This document shows positions 40,163 to 51,135 of a stretch of DNA of 64,000 nucleotides, one piece after another. The number at the start of each line of letters is the position of its first letter. Position 1 is the stretch's first letter. Source of the DNA: Pectobacterium colocasium (GTDB lineage Bacteria; Pseudomonadota; Gammaproteobacteria; Enterobacterales; Enterobacteriaceae); NCBI RefSeq assembly GCF_020181655.1, contig NZ_CP084032.1, positions 1,178,001 through 1,242,000 on the forward strand, in the 5' to 3' direction. Below the pieces are notes generated by a model. That model saw nothing but the letters and a program-made list of their open reading frames with translations. It made no database searches and had not been told where the DNA came from. Position numbers and translations under genes: made by a program.

Positions 40163-40353
40163 TGAAGTAGTATATCCGCTTCTTCTTTTATTGTGCACGT
40201 CCTCTTACATGGCAAAGTGGGAATTCTCTGGCAGTGATGTGATACGGATTGTGATGTGTCGTGCCTGCTGTGTGCTTATTTCTTGCAGCCATGCGCTTGC
40301 GGCTCTAGACTAGGCCGCCCATTTTTAATGTATTAACAGCTAAGTGAATTGCC

Positions 40354-41421
40354 ATGCGTGTTGCCGATTTCTCGTTTGAACTTCCTGAATCATTGATTGC
40401 CCATTATCCACAAGCGGAACGCAGTGGTTGTCGCCTGCTATCGCTGGATGGGCCAACGGGAAATCTGACGCACGGTGTGTTTACCGATTTGCTGGATAAA
40501 CTGAATCCTGGCGATCTGCTGGTGTTCAACAACACACGCGTGATTCCTGCTCGTCTGTTTGGCCGTAAAGCCAGCGGCGGTAAGCTGGAAGTGCTGGTGG
40601 AACGTGTGCTGGATGAACACCGGGTGCTGGCGCACGTTCGGGCGTCCAAAGCGCCGAAGCCAGGCACCGCGCTGCTGCTGGGCGATGATGAGAGCGTCAA
40701 AGCCACGATGGCGGCTCGCCACGATGCGCTATTTGAGCTGCATTTCGATGATTCCCGCGATGTCTTGTCGATCCTGAATGATATCGGCCACATGCCGTTG
40801 CCGCCCTACATCGACAGACCTGATGAAGACGCCGACCGCGAGCTTTATCAGACCGTGTATAGCCAGCGTCCGGGGGCTGTAGCCGCGCCGACGGCAGGTT
40901 TACACTTTGATGAACCGATGCTGGCTGCGCTACGCGAGAAGGGCATCGAAATGGCGTTCGTGACGCTGCACGTGGGAGCGGGGACGTTCCAGCCCGTACG
41001 TGTCGATGCGATCGAAGATCACATCATGCATGCCGAATATGCTGAAGTGCCGCAGGACGTCGTTGATGCCGTTCTGGCGTGCAAAGCGCGGGGAAACCGC
41101 GTGATCGCCGTTGGCACCACTTCGGTACGATCGCTGGAAAGCGCCGCACAAGCCAGCCAGAATGCGCCGATCGAACCGTTCTTCGGCGATACCAAAATTT
41201 TCATCTATCCGGGCTATCACTACCGCATTATCGATGCATTGGTGACCAACTTCCATTTACCCGAATCGACGTTAATTATGCTGGTGTCGGCCTTTGCCGG
41301 TTACCAGAACACGATGTCTGCCTACCGTCAGGCGGTGGCAGAGCAGTATCGTTTTTTCAGCTACGGTGATGCGATGTTTATCACGCACAACCCGATGGCC
41401 GAACAGGAAAAAGTGGGATAA
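40354..41421 (+). CDS. queA: S-adenosylmethionine:tRNA ribosyltransferase-isomerase QueA
   Basis: Transfers and isomerises the ribosyl group of SAM onto 7-aminomethyl-7-deazaguanine in tRNA to form epoxyqueuosine. The 355 residues match E. coli (356). Family marks are [15 protein letters not shown] near residues 50-65, PLPPYIDRP, the AAPTAGLHF motif near 180 and [10 protein letters not shown] near 255. First gene of the queA-tgt-yajC-secD-secF cluster; tgt acts just before QueA in the same pathway. Confidence 0.96.
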   Translation: MRVADFSFELPESLIAHYPQAERSGCRLLSLDGPTGNLTHGVFTDLLDKLNPGDLLVFNNTRVIPARLFGRKASGGKLEVLVERVLDEHRVLAHVRASKAPKPGTALLLGDDESVKATMAARHDALFELHFDDSRDVLSILNDIGHMPLPPYIDRPDEDADRELYQTVYSQRPGAVAAPTAGLHFDEPMLAALREKGIEMAFVTLHVGAGTFQPVRVDAIEDHIMHAEYAEVPQDVVDAVLACKARGNRVIAVGTTSVRSLESAAQASQNAPIEPFFGDTKIFIYPGYHYRIIDALVTNFHLPESTLIMLVSAFAGYQNTMSAYRQAVAEQYRFFSYGDAMFITHNPMAEQEKVG

Positions 41422-41518
41422 ACCCGGTTTTCTGCACATTAGCGATGCCACAGACCACGCTCTGTCAGGCATTAATACATCATTACCATCAGACTGTTTT
41501 TCTGATGTCGGAGGTTAA

Positions 41519-42664
<1,146 letters not shown>

Positions 42665-42772
42665 AGCCCGTTTGCTATGAATTGCATTTTGCTGTGAAGC
42701 GTTTTTACGATTGTAAGGTTGATAATTTATCTTTTTGATAGCTTATCTTTTGACAAAAAAGAGGATATTTAA

Positions 42773-43108
42773 ATGAGTCTTTTCATCTCCGATGCTGCGG
42801 CTACGGCGGTTACTCCCGGACAGGGTGGTGGTACTGTTCAATTGGTTATTATGCTGGCCGTTTTTGGTCTGATTTTCTACTTTATGATCCTGCGTCCTCA
42901 GCAAAAACGCGCCAAGGAACACAAAAAGTTAATGGATTCTATCAGCAAGGGCGATGAAGTTTTAACGACCGGTGGTCTGGTTGGTCGCGTGACTAAAGTG
43001 TCCGAAACTGGCTATATTGCGATTGCGTTGAACGAGACCAATGAAGTGGTTATCAAACGTGATTTCGTGGCTGCCGTGCTGCCGAAGGGCACGATTAAGG
43101 CCCTGTAA
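42773..43108 (+). CDS. yajC: Sec translocon accessory subunit YajC
   Basis: A single-pass inner-membrane protein of 111 residues (E. coli 110) that joins SecD and SecF. One hydrophobic helix at about 20-42 (VIMLAVFGLIFYFMILRPQ) is followed by a basic stretch and a small cytoplasmic domain (GDEVLTTGGLVGRV). Ribosome site GAGGATATTTAA upstream. Followed by secD after 27 bp. Confidence 0.96.
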   Translation: MSLFISDAAATAVTPGQGGGTVQLVIMLAVFGLIFYFMILRPQQKRAKEHKKLMDSISKGDEVLTTGGLVGRVTKVSETGYIAIALNETNEVVIKRDFVAAVLPKGTIKAL

Positions 43109-43135
43109 TTTCCGATTTTCCCGAAGGGAACTGCC

Positions 43136-44983
43136 GTGTTAAATCGTTATCCTTTGTGGAAGTACCTGATGCTGGTCGTGGTGTTGTTTGTTGGCCTGCT
43201 CTACGCACTTCCTAACCTATATGGTGAGGATCCGGCGGTACAAGTTACTGGCGCGCGGGGAACCGCCGCCAGCGAAACGACGCTGATCCAAGTCCAGAAT
43301 GTCTTAAAAGAACAAAACATTACCAGTAAGTCGATTGCATTGGAAAATGGTGCAATTCTGGCTCGCTTCTCTAACCCTGATGTTCAGCTCCGCGCGCGTG
43401 AAGCGCTCGTTAATGAGCTGGGCGAAAAATTCGTCGTCGCACTTAACCTGGCTCCTGCCACGCCAAACTGGCTGCGGTTGTTAGGTGCCGAACCGATGAA
43501 ATTGGGGCTTGACCTGCGCGGCGGCGTTCACTTCCTGATGGAAGTGGATATGGATACAGCGCTGGGTAAACTGCAAGAACAAACCATGGACTCTTTGCGC
43601 AGCGATCTGCGTGAGAAGAACATCCCTTATGCTTCCGTGCGTAAAACTGACAATTACGGCGTCGAAATTCGTTTCCGTGATGCGCAAACGCGTGATGACG
43701 GCATCAACTATCTGACCCCTCGCCATCGCAATCTGGTTCTTAGCAGCAGCGGTAGCAACCTGCTACGTGCGGTGATGTCTGATGAACGTCTGCGTGAAGC
43801 GCGCGAATACGCTGTACAGCAGAACATCAATATCCTGCGTAACCGTGTGAACCAACTCGGCGTTGCTGAACCGTTGGTACAGCGTCAGGGTGCTGACCGT
43901 ATCGTCGTTGAGTTACCGGGTATTCAGGATACGGCGCGCGCGAAAGAAATTCTTGGCGCAACCGCTACGCTGGAATTCCGTCTGGTTAACAGTAATGCCG
44001 ATGCGACCGCAGCGGCGAACGGCCGTGTGCCGGGCGACTCTGAAGTGAAGAGCATGCGTGACGGCTCACCGGTGGTGCTGTTCAAGCGCGTGATTCTGAC
44101 GGGCGACCATATCACCGATTCGACATCGAGTACGGATGAATACAACCAGCCTCAGGTGAATATTTCTCTGGACAGCGCGGGTGGCAACACCATGTCCAAC
44201 TTCACCAAGGACAGTATCGGTAAGCTGATGGCGACGCTGTTTGTCGAATACAAAGACAGCGGCAAGAAAGATGCGACAGGCCGTTCGGTGCTGGAAAAAC
44301 ACGAAGAAGTGATCAACGTGGCGACGATTCAGTCGCGACTGGGTAACAGCTTCCGTATTACCGGCATTGATAACCCGAATGAAGCGCGTCAGCTTTCTCT
44401 GCTGCTGCGAGCGGGTGCGCTGATTGCGCCGATCCAGATTGTGGAAGAACGTACTATTGGGCCAACGCTTGGGATGCAAAACATCACTCAGGGTCTGGAA
44501 GCCTGTTTGTGGGGTTTGATCGCATCGATCCTCTTTATGGTCTTCTTCTACAAGAAGTTTGGTGTCATCGCGACCAGTGCATTGGTTGCTAACCTGGTGC
44601 TGATTGTCGGTGTGATGTCGCTGCTGCCAGGGGCGACGCTGACCATGCCGGGTATCGCGGGTATCGTGCTTACGCTGGCGGTTGCAGTCGATGCTAACGT
44701 ACTCATTAACGAACGTATCAAGGAAGAACTCAGTAATGGTCGCTCTGTGCAACAGGCGATTCATGAGGGCTACAAAGGTGCGTTCAGTTCGATTGTTGAT
44801 GCGAACGTCACGACGTTGATTAAAGTCATCATCCTGTATGCGGTTGGTACCGGTTCTATCAAAGGGTTTGCTATCACGACTGCGATTGGGATTGCGACCT
44901 CAATGTTTACGGCGATCGTCGGTACTCGTGCCATCGTTAACCTGCTTTACGGCGGTAAACGTATCAACAAGCTGTCTATCTAG
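43136..44983 (+). CDS. secD: Protein translocase subunit SecD
   Basis: A membrane protein of 615 residues, the E. coli length, that with SecF uses the proton gradient to complete protein export. Helix 1 is at about 8-28, followed by a large periplasmic domain with [16 protein letters not shown] near 122-138, then five C-terminal helices containing the family motif [17 protein letters not shown] with the functionally important Asp. Start codon is GTG (43136) with GAAGGGAA upstream. Confidence 0.96.
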   Translation: MLNRYPLWKYLMLVVVLFVGLLYALPNLYGEDPAVQVTGARGTAASETTLIQVQNVLKEQNITSKSIALENGAILARFSNPDVQLRAREALVNELGEKFVVALNLAPATPNWLRLLGAEPMKLGLDLRGGVHFLMEVDMDTALGKLQEQTMDSLRSDLREKNIPYASVRKTDNYGVEIRFRDAQTRDDGINYLTPRHRNLVLSSSGSNLLRAVMSDERLREAREYAVQQNINILRNRVNQLGVAEPLVQRQGADRIVVELPGIQDTARAKEILGATATLEFRLVNSNADATAAANGRVPGDSEVKSMRDGSPVVLFKRVILTGDHITDSTSSTDEYNQPQVNISLDSAGGNTMSNFTKDSIGKLMATLFVEYKDSGKKDATGRSVLEKHEEVINVATIQSRLGNSFRITGIDNPNEARQLSLLLRAGALIAPIQIVEERTIGPTLGMQNITQGLEACLWGLIASILFMVFFYKKFGVIATSALVANLVLIVGVMSLLPGATLTMPGIAGIVLTLAVAVDANVLINERIKEELSNGRSVQQAIHEGYKGAFSSIVDANVTTLIKVIILYAVGTGSIKGFAITTAIGIATSMFTAIVGTRAIVNLLYGGKRINKLSI

Positions 44984-44992
44984 GAGTGCGTT

Positions 44993-45967
44993 GTGGCACA
45001 GGAACAGGAATACAACATTGAACAACTTAATCATGGGCGTAAAGTCTATGATTTCATGCGCTGGGACACATTGGCATTTGCCATTTCCGGCCTGCTGATC
45101 ATCGCTTCTATCGTGGTTATGGGCGTGCGTGGTTTCAACTGGGGGCTCGACTTTACCGGTGGTACGGTCATTGAGATTAACCTTGAGAAACCGATCGATC
45201 TCGATGTCCTGCGTAGTTCGTTAGAGACCTCTGGGTTTTCAGAGCCGCAGGTACAAAACTTCGGTAGCAGCCGCGACGTGATGGTGCGTATGCCACCCGT
45301 TTCTGGCAGCGAGAACGAAGCGCTCGGTAACAAAGTGCTGACGGTAGTGAATGATACCTTCCAGCAGCATGCGACGGTGAAACGTATTGAGTTTGTCGGG
45401 CCGAGCGTGGGGAGCGATTTGGCACAGGCGGGCGCATTGGCGCTGATGTCTGCGCTGATTGCTATCCTTATTTACATCGGTTTTCGTTTTGAATGGCGTC
45501 TGGCGATGGGGTCCGTGCTGGCTTTGGCGCACGATACGATCATCACAATGGGGCTGCTGTCTCTGTTCTCTATTGAGATTGACCTAACGATCATTGCGTC
45601 GCTGATGTCGGTAATTGGTTATTCGCTTAACGATAAGATCGTGGTATCTGACCGTATTCGTGAAAACTTCCGCAAGGTTCGTCGCGGTACACCATATGAG
45701 ATTACCAACATTTCTCTGACGCAGACGCTGCACCGTACCATTATCACATCAGCAACCACATTGGCGATGATTGTGATCCTCATGGTCTTCGGTGGAGCCT
45801 TGTTGCATGGCTTCTCGTTAACGATGTTTATTGGTGTGATCATCGGGACGATCTCTTCCATCTATGTTTCTTCTGCTCTGGCGCTGAAACTGGGTATGAA
45901 GCGTGAACACCTGATCGTTCAGAAAGTGGAAAAAGAAGGGGCGGACCAACCGTCTATCCTGCCTTAA
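44993..45967 (+). CDS. secF: Protein translocase subunit SecF
   Basis: Partner of SecD, 324 residues (E. coli 323), starting at GTG 9 bp after secD. It has an N-terminal helix, the [12 protein letters not shown] motif, a short periplasmic domain and five C-terminal helices with [20 protein letters not shown], the SecF counterpart of the Sec[11 protein letters not shown] motif. Last gene of the cluster; a strong terminator follows. Confidence 0.96.
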   Translation: MAQEQEYNIEQLNHGRKVYDFMRWDTLAFAISGLLIIASIVVMGVRGFNWGLDFTGGTVIEINLEKPIDLDVLRSSLETSGFSEPQVQNFGSSRDVMVRMPPVSGSENEALGNKVLTVVNDTFQQHATVKRIEFVGPSVGSDLAQAGALALMSALIAILIYIGFRFEWRLAMGSVLALAHDTIITMGLLSLFSIEIDLTIIASLMSVIGYSLNDKIVVSDRIRENFRKVRRGTPYEITNISLTQTLHRTIITSATTLAMIVILMVFGGALLHGFSLTMFIGVIIGTISSIYVSSALALKLGMKREHLIVQKVEKEGADQPSILP

Positions 45968-45984
45968 TCTACCGACTGTAAACA

Positions 45985-46013
45985 TAAAAAACCCCGCGTC
46001 GCGGGGTTTTTTG
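45985..46013. terminator. Bidirectional terminator between secF and yajI
   Basis: AAAAAACCCCGCG-TC-GCGGGGTTTTTT. The A-run on the other strand lets it serve the convergent yajI as well. Confidence 0.92.
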
Positions 46014-46039
46014 CGTATTAGCGTCAGGAAGTTCGTTTG

Positions 46040-46609
46040 CTAGGGGGACTCGGTTGCGGCAACAGGCGGGGGACTTTGTATCTCCTGAACCTGATGCAAA
46101 CGAACAAAACCGAGTTCTTCCGGTGGCAAACCGCTCAGGCGTAATTCAATAATCGCTTCGGCTTTTGGTAACAGCGTGGGGGAGACGACAAAAGACTGCG
46201 TTTGTGTGTCGCCGACTAAAGGTTGGCCACTCACCGGGTCGAGCCGTCCCCAGTCAAGCTGTGCACCAAAGGCTGGCAGCCCTTTCGCATCAAGTGTACG
46301 GATATGCAGTAACGCGCTTGTTCCGTTCGCTTCCGTCTCGATATTACGTAACGATACGCTGAGTCTGCCAATGCTGCTTTCCAGCATTGTGCTGGTTTGC
46401 GCTGCGGGCAGTAAATAAACGCCAGAGGTGGATTGAGAATTCAACGCATTTTGTCGCTCTAATGCCGTAGCCTGATCGGTCAGCGTTTGTAATTGCTGGT
46501 TTAGCTGACCTATCTGATTCTGTAGCTTTGGCATCTGGCGCTGTTCGGCGCACCCTGCGAGCAAAAGCAGCGCTGGCAGGAAGGTCAGTACGCGATATCG
46601 GGTTCTCAT
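46040..46609 (-). CDS. yajI: DUF3251 lipoprotein YajI
   Basis: A predicted outer-membrane or periplasm-facing lipoprotein of 189 residues. The signal peptide ends in a lipobox LLAGC with the lipidated Cys at residue 20, followed by a Gln-rich coiled-coil stretch (about 25-58) and the DUF3251 domain. Residue +2 after the Cys is Ala, which does not retain the protein in the inner membrane. The function is unknown. It is convergent to secF and divergent from nrdR, as in E. coli; yajD and tsx, which lie here in E. coli, are absent. Confidence 0.9.
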   Translation of the reverse strand: MRTRYRVLTFLPALLLLAGCAEQRQMPKLQNQIGQLNQQLQTLTDQATALERQNALNSQSTSGVYLLPAAQTSTMLESSIGRLSVSLRNIETEANGTSALLHIRTLDAKGLPAFGAQLDWGRLDPVSGQPLVGDTQTQSFVVSPTLLPKAEAIIELRLSGLPPEELGFVRLHQVQEIQSPPPVAATESP

Positions 46610-46826
46610 ATCTGTGGTTCCCCTTTCGATGTTTTATTCATTGATCCGTTGATCCCTGTTGCTGAGTTTAGCTGCGATTAAGCCTAAGTCATAGGTGAGA
46701 CAGCTTTTTTCGTCCTATTACCGGGAGAGATGCGAAACCCTTCGCAACGTGATTCAGGAGTTTTGGTTAGTCCGTTAATTCAGGGTAAACTGTCTCTACG
46801 TTAAGGATTACTGGTCAGGACACATC

Positions 46827-47276
46827 ATGCATTGCCCGTTTTGCTCCGCTGTTGATACCAAAGTCATTGATTCCCGTCTGGTCGGCGAAGGTTCGCAAGT
46901 ACGCCGTCGTCGGCAGTGTCTGGTTTGTCATGAACGCTTCACCACGTTTGAAGTGGCTGAACTGGTGATGCCGCGAGTCATCAAAAGCAATGAAGTGCGC
47001 GAGCCTTTTAATGAAGATAAATTGCGTAGCGGCATGCTGAAAGCGCTGGAAAAAAGGCCGGTAAGCTCTGATGACGTCGAAATGGCGATTAATCACATCA
47101 AATCTCATCTTCGTGCGACCGGAGAACGTGAAGTTACCACCAAGATGGTCGGCAATCTGGTGATGGAAGCGCTGAGAAAGCTGGATAAAGTGGCGTATAT
47201 CCGCTTTGCATCGGTGTATCGCAGCTTTGAAGATATCCGTGAATTTGGCGAAGAGATTGCGCGTTTGCAGGATTAA
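46827..47276 (+). CDS. nrdR: Transcriptional repressor NrdR
   Basis: A nucleotide-sensing repressor of ribonucleotide reductase genes, 149 residues as in E. coli. The zinc ribbon has Cys 3, 6, 31 and 34 (HCPFC ... CLVC), and an ATP-cone covers about 49-139 ([24 protein letters not shown]). AGGA lies 7 nt before the ATG. First gene of the nrdR-ribD-ribH-nusB-thiL-pgpA cluster; ribD begins 35 bp later. Confidence 0.97.
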   Translation: MHCPFCSAVDTKVIDSRLVGEGSQVRRRRQCLVCHERFTTFEVAELVMPRVIKSNEVREPFNEDKLRSGMLKALEKRPVSSDDVEMAINHIKSHLRATGEREVTTKMVGNLVMEALRKLDKVAYIRFASVYRSFEDIREFGEEIARLQD

Positions 47277-47311
47277 GCCGCGTCGGTTTGAGAGAGATAA
47301 GAGGTTCGGGA

Positions 47312-48493
47312 ATGAGCGTTTTTCAGGGAAACCGTACTCAGAAAGATAGAGTTCAGAAGGATAGTGTTCAGGAAAACGGCCACGTGCCGCAGGATGAGCT
47401 ATACATGGCGCGAGCGTTAGAGCTGGCACGCCGTGGTCGTTTTACGACGGCTCCTAACCCCAATGTTGGCTGTGTGATCGTGCGTGATGGCGAAATTGTC
47501 GGTGAAGGCTATCATTTCCGTGCTGGCGAACCTCATGCTGAAGTTCATGCGCTGAGAATGGCAGGGGAGCGCGTACGTGGTGCGACGGCTTACGTCACGC
47601 TAGAGCCGTGCAGCCATCATGGCCGAACGCCACCTTGTGCCGATGCGTTGGTTGCTGCTGGCGTTTCCCGTGTGGTTGCCGCGATGCAGGATCCCAATCC
47701 GCAGGTCGCGGGCCGTGGCTTACATCGCTTACAGCAAGCGGGGATTGCCGTCAGTCATGGTTTGATGATGGCTGAAGCAGAGAAAGTGAATGTCGGCTTT
47801 CTGAAACGTATGCGGACGGGCTTTCCTTACGTGCAGCTCAAGATGGCGGCGTCTTTGGATGGGCGCACTGCGATGGCGTCGGGAGAAAGCCAGTGGATTA
47901 CCTCACCGCAGGCGCGGCAGGATGTGCAACGTTTTCGCGCGGAGAGTGCAGCGATTCTGAGCAGTAGTGCAACGGTGCTGGCTGACGATCCCTCTCTTAC
48001 TGTGCGGTGGTCAGAGCTGGGCGCCGATGTGCAGACACGTTATTCAGAAGCCGATCTCAGGCAACCTGTTCGGGTGATTGTGGACAGTCAGCAGCGCGTC
48101 ACGCCGCAGCATCGGATTGTTAGCCAACCCGGCCAGACCTGGTTGGCGCGTGTGCAGGCGGACGAACAGACGTGGCCACAGAGCGTCGAACAGGTCACAT
48201 TGCCGCAGCACAATGGCGGCGTTGATCTGGTGGCACTGATGATGATACTGGGAAGACGCCAGATTAACTCCGTCTGGGTCGAGGCCGGAGCCAGCTTGGC
48301 TGGTGCGTTGCTTAACGCTGGCGTCGTTGATGAACTCATCGTTTATCTTGCGCCAAAACTGCTGGGTGAAAACGCTCGCTCGCTGTGCCTCCTGCCAGGA
48401 CTGGATCAACTGTCTCAGGCACCGGAATTTGATATCGCAGAGGTTCGCCAGATTGGCCCGGATCTGCGATTACGTCTGAAACCTAAATTCTGA
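47312..48493 (+). CDS. ribD: Bifunctional riboflavin deaminase/reductase RibD
   Basis: Carries out the second and third steps of riboflavin synthesis. Of 393 residues, the deaminase half has the zinc ligands in PHAEVHALRMAG (near 74) and PCSHHGRTPPCADA (near 100); the reductase half begins near 170 (FPYVQLKMAASLDGRTAMASG) with DDPSLTVR and VEAGASLAGALL. Compared with E. coli RibD (367) it has about 25 extra N-terminal residues, a polar stretch with the internal repeat VQKDS-VQENG. The ATG at 47312 has GAGG 7 nt upstream; a start further in at the family position has no visible ribosome site. Confidence 0.93.
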   Translation: MSVFQGNRTQKDRVQKDSVQENGHVPQDELYMARALELARRGRFTTAPNPNVGCVIVRDGEIVGEGYHFRAGEPHAEVHALRMAGERVRGATAYVTLEPCSHHGRTPPCADALVAAGVSRVVAAMQDPNPQVAGRGLHRLQQAGIAVSHGLMMAEAEKVNVGFLKRMRTGFPYVQLKMAASLDGRTAMASGESQWITSPQARQDVQRFRAESAAILSSSATVLADDPSLTVRWSELGADVQTRYSEADLRQPVRVIVDSQQRVTPQHRIVSQPGQTWLARVQADEQTWPQSVEQVTLPQHNGGVDLVALMMILGRRQINSVWVEAGASLAGALLNAGVVDELIVYLAPKLLGENARSLCLLPGLDQLSQAPEFDIAEVRQIGPDLRLRLKPKF

Positions 48494-48603
48494 TGTGTAT
48501 GTAAATACGTGGTGCAGGTCCGACAAAACCGGATACGTGCCAACAAAAATTATGATAGAATCCGCCCCCCTGCGGGCCATAAAGACCAGATACAAGGAAA
48601 GCT

Positions 48604-49080
48604 ATGAACGTTATCGAAGGTGTTGTTGCTACTCCTGATGCCCGTGTGGCGATTGCGATTGCGCGTTTTAACCATTTTATTAACGACAGCCTGCTGGAAG
48701 GTGCGGTTGATGCGTTGAAACGCATCGGTCAGGTTAAAGACGAAAATATCACCGTTGTTTGGGTGCCGGGTGCTTACGAACTGCCATTGACGGTTCGTGC
48801 GCTGACCAAAAGCACGCAAAATGGCGGGTATGATGCCGTTATTGCTCTGGGAACGGTTATCCGTGGTGGAACAGCGCATTTTGAATTTGTTGCTGGTGAA
48901 TGTAGCTCTGGCCTGTCCTCCGTTGCGATGGACAGCGAAATCCCTGTTGCTTTCGGCGTTCTGACGACGGAAAGCATTGAACAGGCAATTGAGCGCGCTG
49001 GCACGAAAGCGGGGAACAAAGGTGCAGAAGCTGCCCTGACCGCGCTAGAAATGATTAATGTATTGAAAGCGATTAAGTAA
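48604..49080 (+). CDS. ribH: 6,7-dimethyl-8-ribityllumazine synthase
   Basis: Condenses the pyrimidine from RibD with dihydroxybutanone phosphate to lumazine, the riboflavin precursor. The 158 residues (E. coli 156, there called RibE) show [15 protein letters not shown] near 18-32, the substrate loop WVPGAYELP near 53-61, [14 protein letters not shown] with the catalytic His near 89, and [25 protein letters not shown] precedes the ATG. Confidence 0.96.
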   Translation: MNVIEGVVATPDARVAIAIARFNHFINDSLLEGAVDALKRIGQVKDENITVVWVPGAYELPLTVRALTKSTQNGGYDAVIALGTVIRGGTAHFEFVAGECSSGLSSVAMDSEIPVAFGVLTTESIEQAIERAGTKAGNKGAEAALTALEMINVLKAIK

Positions 49081-49104
49081 GCCTGATTAAGTAAGGGGAA
49101 TTCC

Positions 49105-49524
49105 GTGAAACCTGCTGCTCGTCGCCGCGCTCGTGAATGTGCGGTTCAAGCGCTTTACTCCTGGCAGTTATCTAAAAATGATATTGCCGATGTTGAACTA
49201 CAATTCCTGAGCGAGCAGGATGTCAAAGATGTCGACATTACCTATTTCCGTGAATTGCTGGCGGGGGTTGCCACTCAGGCTGAGAAGCTTGATCAACTGA
49301 TGGCACCTTTCCTGTCTCGTCAACTTGAGGAATTGGGACAGGTTGAGAAAGCGATTCTGCGTTTGGCGATGTTTGAGCTGAGCAAGCGCGAAGATGTTCC
49401 TTACAAAGTGGCGATCAACGAAGCCATCGAACTGGCTAAAGTCTTCGGCGCTGAAGATAGCCATAAATTTGTGAATGGCGTGCTGGATAAAGCGGCTCCG
49501 AGCGTACGGAAAGGCAAGAAGTAA
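49105..49524 (+). CDS. nusB: Transcription antitermination factor NusB
   Basis: Binds boxA RNA with NusE (S10) in rRNA antitermination. An all-helical protein of 139 residues, as in E. coli, with an Arg-rich start ([22 protein letters not shown]) and the family end [14 protein letters not shown] segment [30 protein letters not shown] start with AAGGGG upstream. It directly follows ribH; a palindromic terminator separates it from thiL. Confidence 0.96.
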   Translation: MKPAARRRARECAVQALYSWQLSKNDIADVELQFLSEQDVKDVDITYFRELLAGVATQAEKLDQLMAPFLSRQLEELGQVEKAILRLAMFELSKREDVPYKVAINEAIELAKVFGAEDSHKFVNGVLDKAAPSVRKGKK

Positions 49525-49534
49525 AATGCATCGA

Positions 49535-49567
49535 ATCAGGGCCGGATATCCGGCCCTGATCGCTTTT
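49535..49567 (+). terminator. Palindromic terminator or attenuator between nusB and thiL
   Basis: ATCAGGGCCGG-ATAT-CCGGCCCTGAT is a perfect inverted repeat with 11-bp arms, followed by CGCTTTTG. The short T-run suggests partial termination inside the cluster. Confidence 0.75.
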
Positions 49568-49592
49568 GAATGATAGGCTGGCTGGAAAGGTT

Positions 49593-50573
49593 ATGATTGA
49601 AGGTGAGTTTGACCTTATTGCCCGCTATTTTAATCGGGTCCGAAGTTCACGTCGCGATGTTGAGTTAGGCATTGGTGATGACTGTGCGTTACTGACGGTG
49701 GCAGATAAGCAGATGCTGGCGGTCAGTACCGACACGCTGGTATCTGGTGTTCATTTCTTACCCGATATCGATCCCGCCGATCTGGGTTACAAATCTCTGG
49801 CGGTCAATTTAAGCGATCTGGCTGCAATGGGAGCCGATCCTGCCTGGCTTTCTCTGGCCATTACCCTACCTCAAAGCAATAGCCAGTGGCTGGCCGCATA
49901 TAGCGACAGTTTGTTTGAGCTGCTTGATTACTATGGTATGCAACTAGTTGGCGGAGATACGACGCGCGGCCCACTGAGCCTGACGCTGACTATCCACGGT
50001 CTGGTGCCTGCGGGTCGGGCGTTGACGCGCCGCGGAGCCAGAATCGGCGACTGGGTCTATGTTACGGGTTCATTAGGCGACAGCGCCGCCGGTCTGGCTA
50101 TCCTACGGAACACATTGCACGTTGAGGATGACGAGGCGCGTCAGGGACTGATCCAGCGTCACCTGCGACCTCAGCCCAGAATTCTGCAAGGTCAGGCGCT
50201 GCGCGATCTGGCCAGTTCGGCTATCGATCTTTCTGACGGCCTCATTTCCGATCTACAGCATATACTTAAAGCCAGCGAGTGCGGTGCACGTATTAATCTG
50301 GACGCCATTCCACAGTCTGATTGGCTGCGGGGATGTGTTGATGAAGAACAGGCATTGCGCTGGGCGCTATCTGGCGGCGAAGACTATGAGCTGTGCTTTA
50401 CCGTGCCGGAGATTAACCGCGGTGCGCTGGAGCTTGCCCTGGGGCATCTCGGTGCCGGCTACACCTGTATCGGGCAAATCGGACCTTCATCTGAAGGGGT
50501 TCGCTTTTTCAGGGATAATAAAGTGACCGAGCTGAACTGGAAGGGGTATGACCATTTTAGCGAGCAAAACTGA
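49593..50573 (+). CDS. thiL: Thiamine-monophosphate kinase
   Basis: Phosphorylates thiamine monophosphate to the active diphosphate. The 326 residues (E. coli 325) have the N-terminal [10 protein letters not shown], the Mg/ATP motif [11 protein letters not shown] near 26-36, [37 protein letters not shown] and [10 protein letters not shown]. The ATG at 49593 fits the family start; a TTG start 27 bp upstream adds residues without similarity. Its end overlaps pgpA by 26 bp. Confidence 0.95.
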   Translation: MIEGEFDLIARYFNRVRSSRRDVELGIGDDCALLTVADKQMLAVSTDTLVSGVHFLPDIDPADLGYKSLAVNLSDLAAMGADPAWLSLAITLPQSNSQWLAAYSDSLFELLDYYGMQLVGGDTTRGPLSLTLTIHGLVPAGRALTRRGARIGDWVYVTGSLGDSAAGLAILRNTLHVEDDEARQGLIQRHLRPQPRILQGQALRDLASSAIDLSDGLISDLQHILKASECGARINLDAIPQSDWLRGCVDEEQALRWALSGGEDYELCFTVPEINRGALELALGHLGAGYTCIGQIGPSSEGVRFFRDNKVTELNWKGYDHFSEQN

Positions 50574-51084
50574 TTCCGCGAGTAAAGTGAAAGGTGCTGA
50601 GGTGGCAAAGCGTCGTCTACGGCTGAGTAACCCGTGGCACCTTCTGGCGACGGGATTGGGTAGCGGGCTATCTCCCTGGATGCCGGGCACGGTAGGGTCG
50701 CTGGCGGCGATTCCTCTGTGGTATCTCATGTCCTTCCTGCCGCTTGAATTGTATTCGCTGCTGGTCATGCTGAGCATTTGTATCGGTGTTTACCTGTGTC
50801 ACCAGACGGCGAAAGATATGGGCGTTCACGATCACGGCAGCATCGTCTGGGACGAATTTGTCGGCATGTGGATTACCCTGATGGCTATTCCAGTGGATGA
50901 GTGGCAGTGGGTGGCGGCAGGGTTTGTCGTCTTTCGTTGTCTGGATATCTGGAAACCCTGGCCGATTCGTTGGTTTGATCGCAACGTACACGGCGGTATG
51001 GGAATCATGATCGATGATATTGTCGCAGGGGTGATCTCGGCGGGAATTATCTATTTTATCGGCCATCACTGGCCGATATTCTGA
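50548..51084 (+). CDS. pgpA: Phosphatidylglycerophosphatase A
   Basis: Dephosphorylates phosphatidylglycerol phosphate in the inner membrane. The 178 residues (E. coli 172) contain [20 protein letters not shown], the acidic catalytic stretch [15 protein letters not shown] and [21 protein letters not shown]. About four hydrophobic segments. It starts inside the end of thiL, so translation is coupled. Convergent to dxs with 51 bp between; yajO, present here in E. coli, is missing. Confidence 0.95.
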   Translation: MTILASKTDSASKVKGAEVAKRRLRLSNPWHLLATGLGSGLSPWMPGTVGSLAAIPLWYLMSFLPLELYSLLVMLSICIGVYLCHQTAKDMGVHDHGSIVWDEFVGMWITLMAIPVDEWQWVAAGFVVFRCLDIWKPWPIRWFDRNVHGGMGIMIDDIVAGVISAGIIYFIGHHWPIF

Positions 51085-51135
51085 TGTTACAACGCGATTG
51101 AACCGGGGCCATGTGCCTCGATTATCGTGAGCCGC

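Noticed and set aside
47277..48603. FMN riboswitch before ribD or ribH
   Set aside because: The gaps are only 35 and 110 bp and show no RFN-type conserved core; in enterobacteria that element is at ribB.
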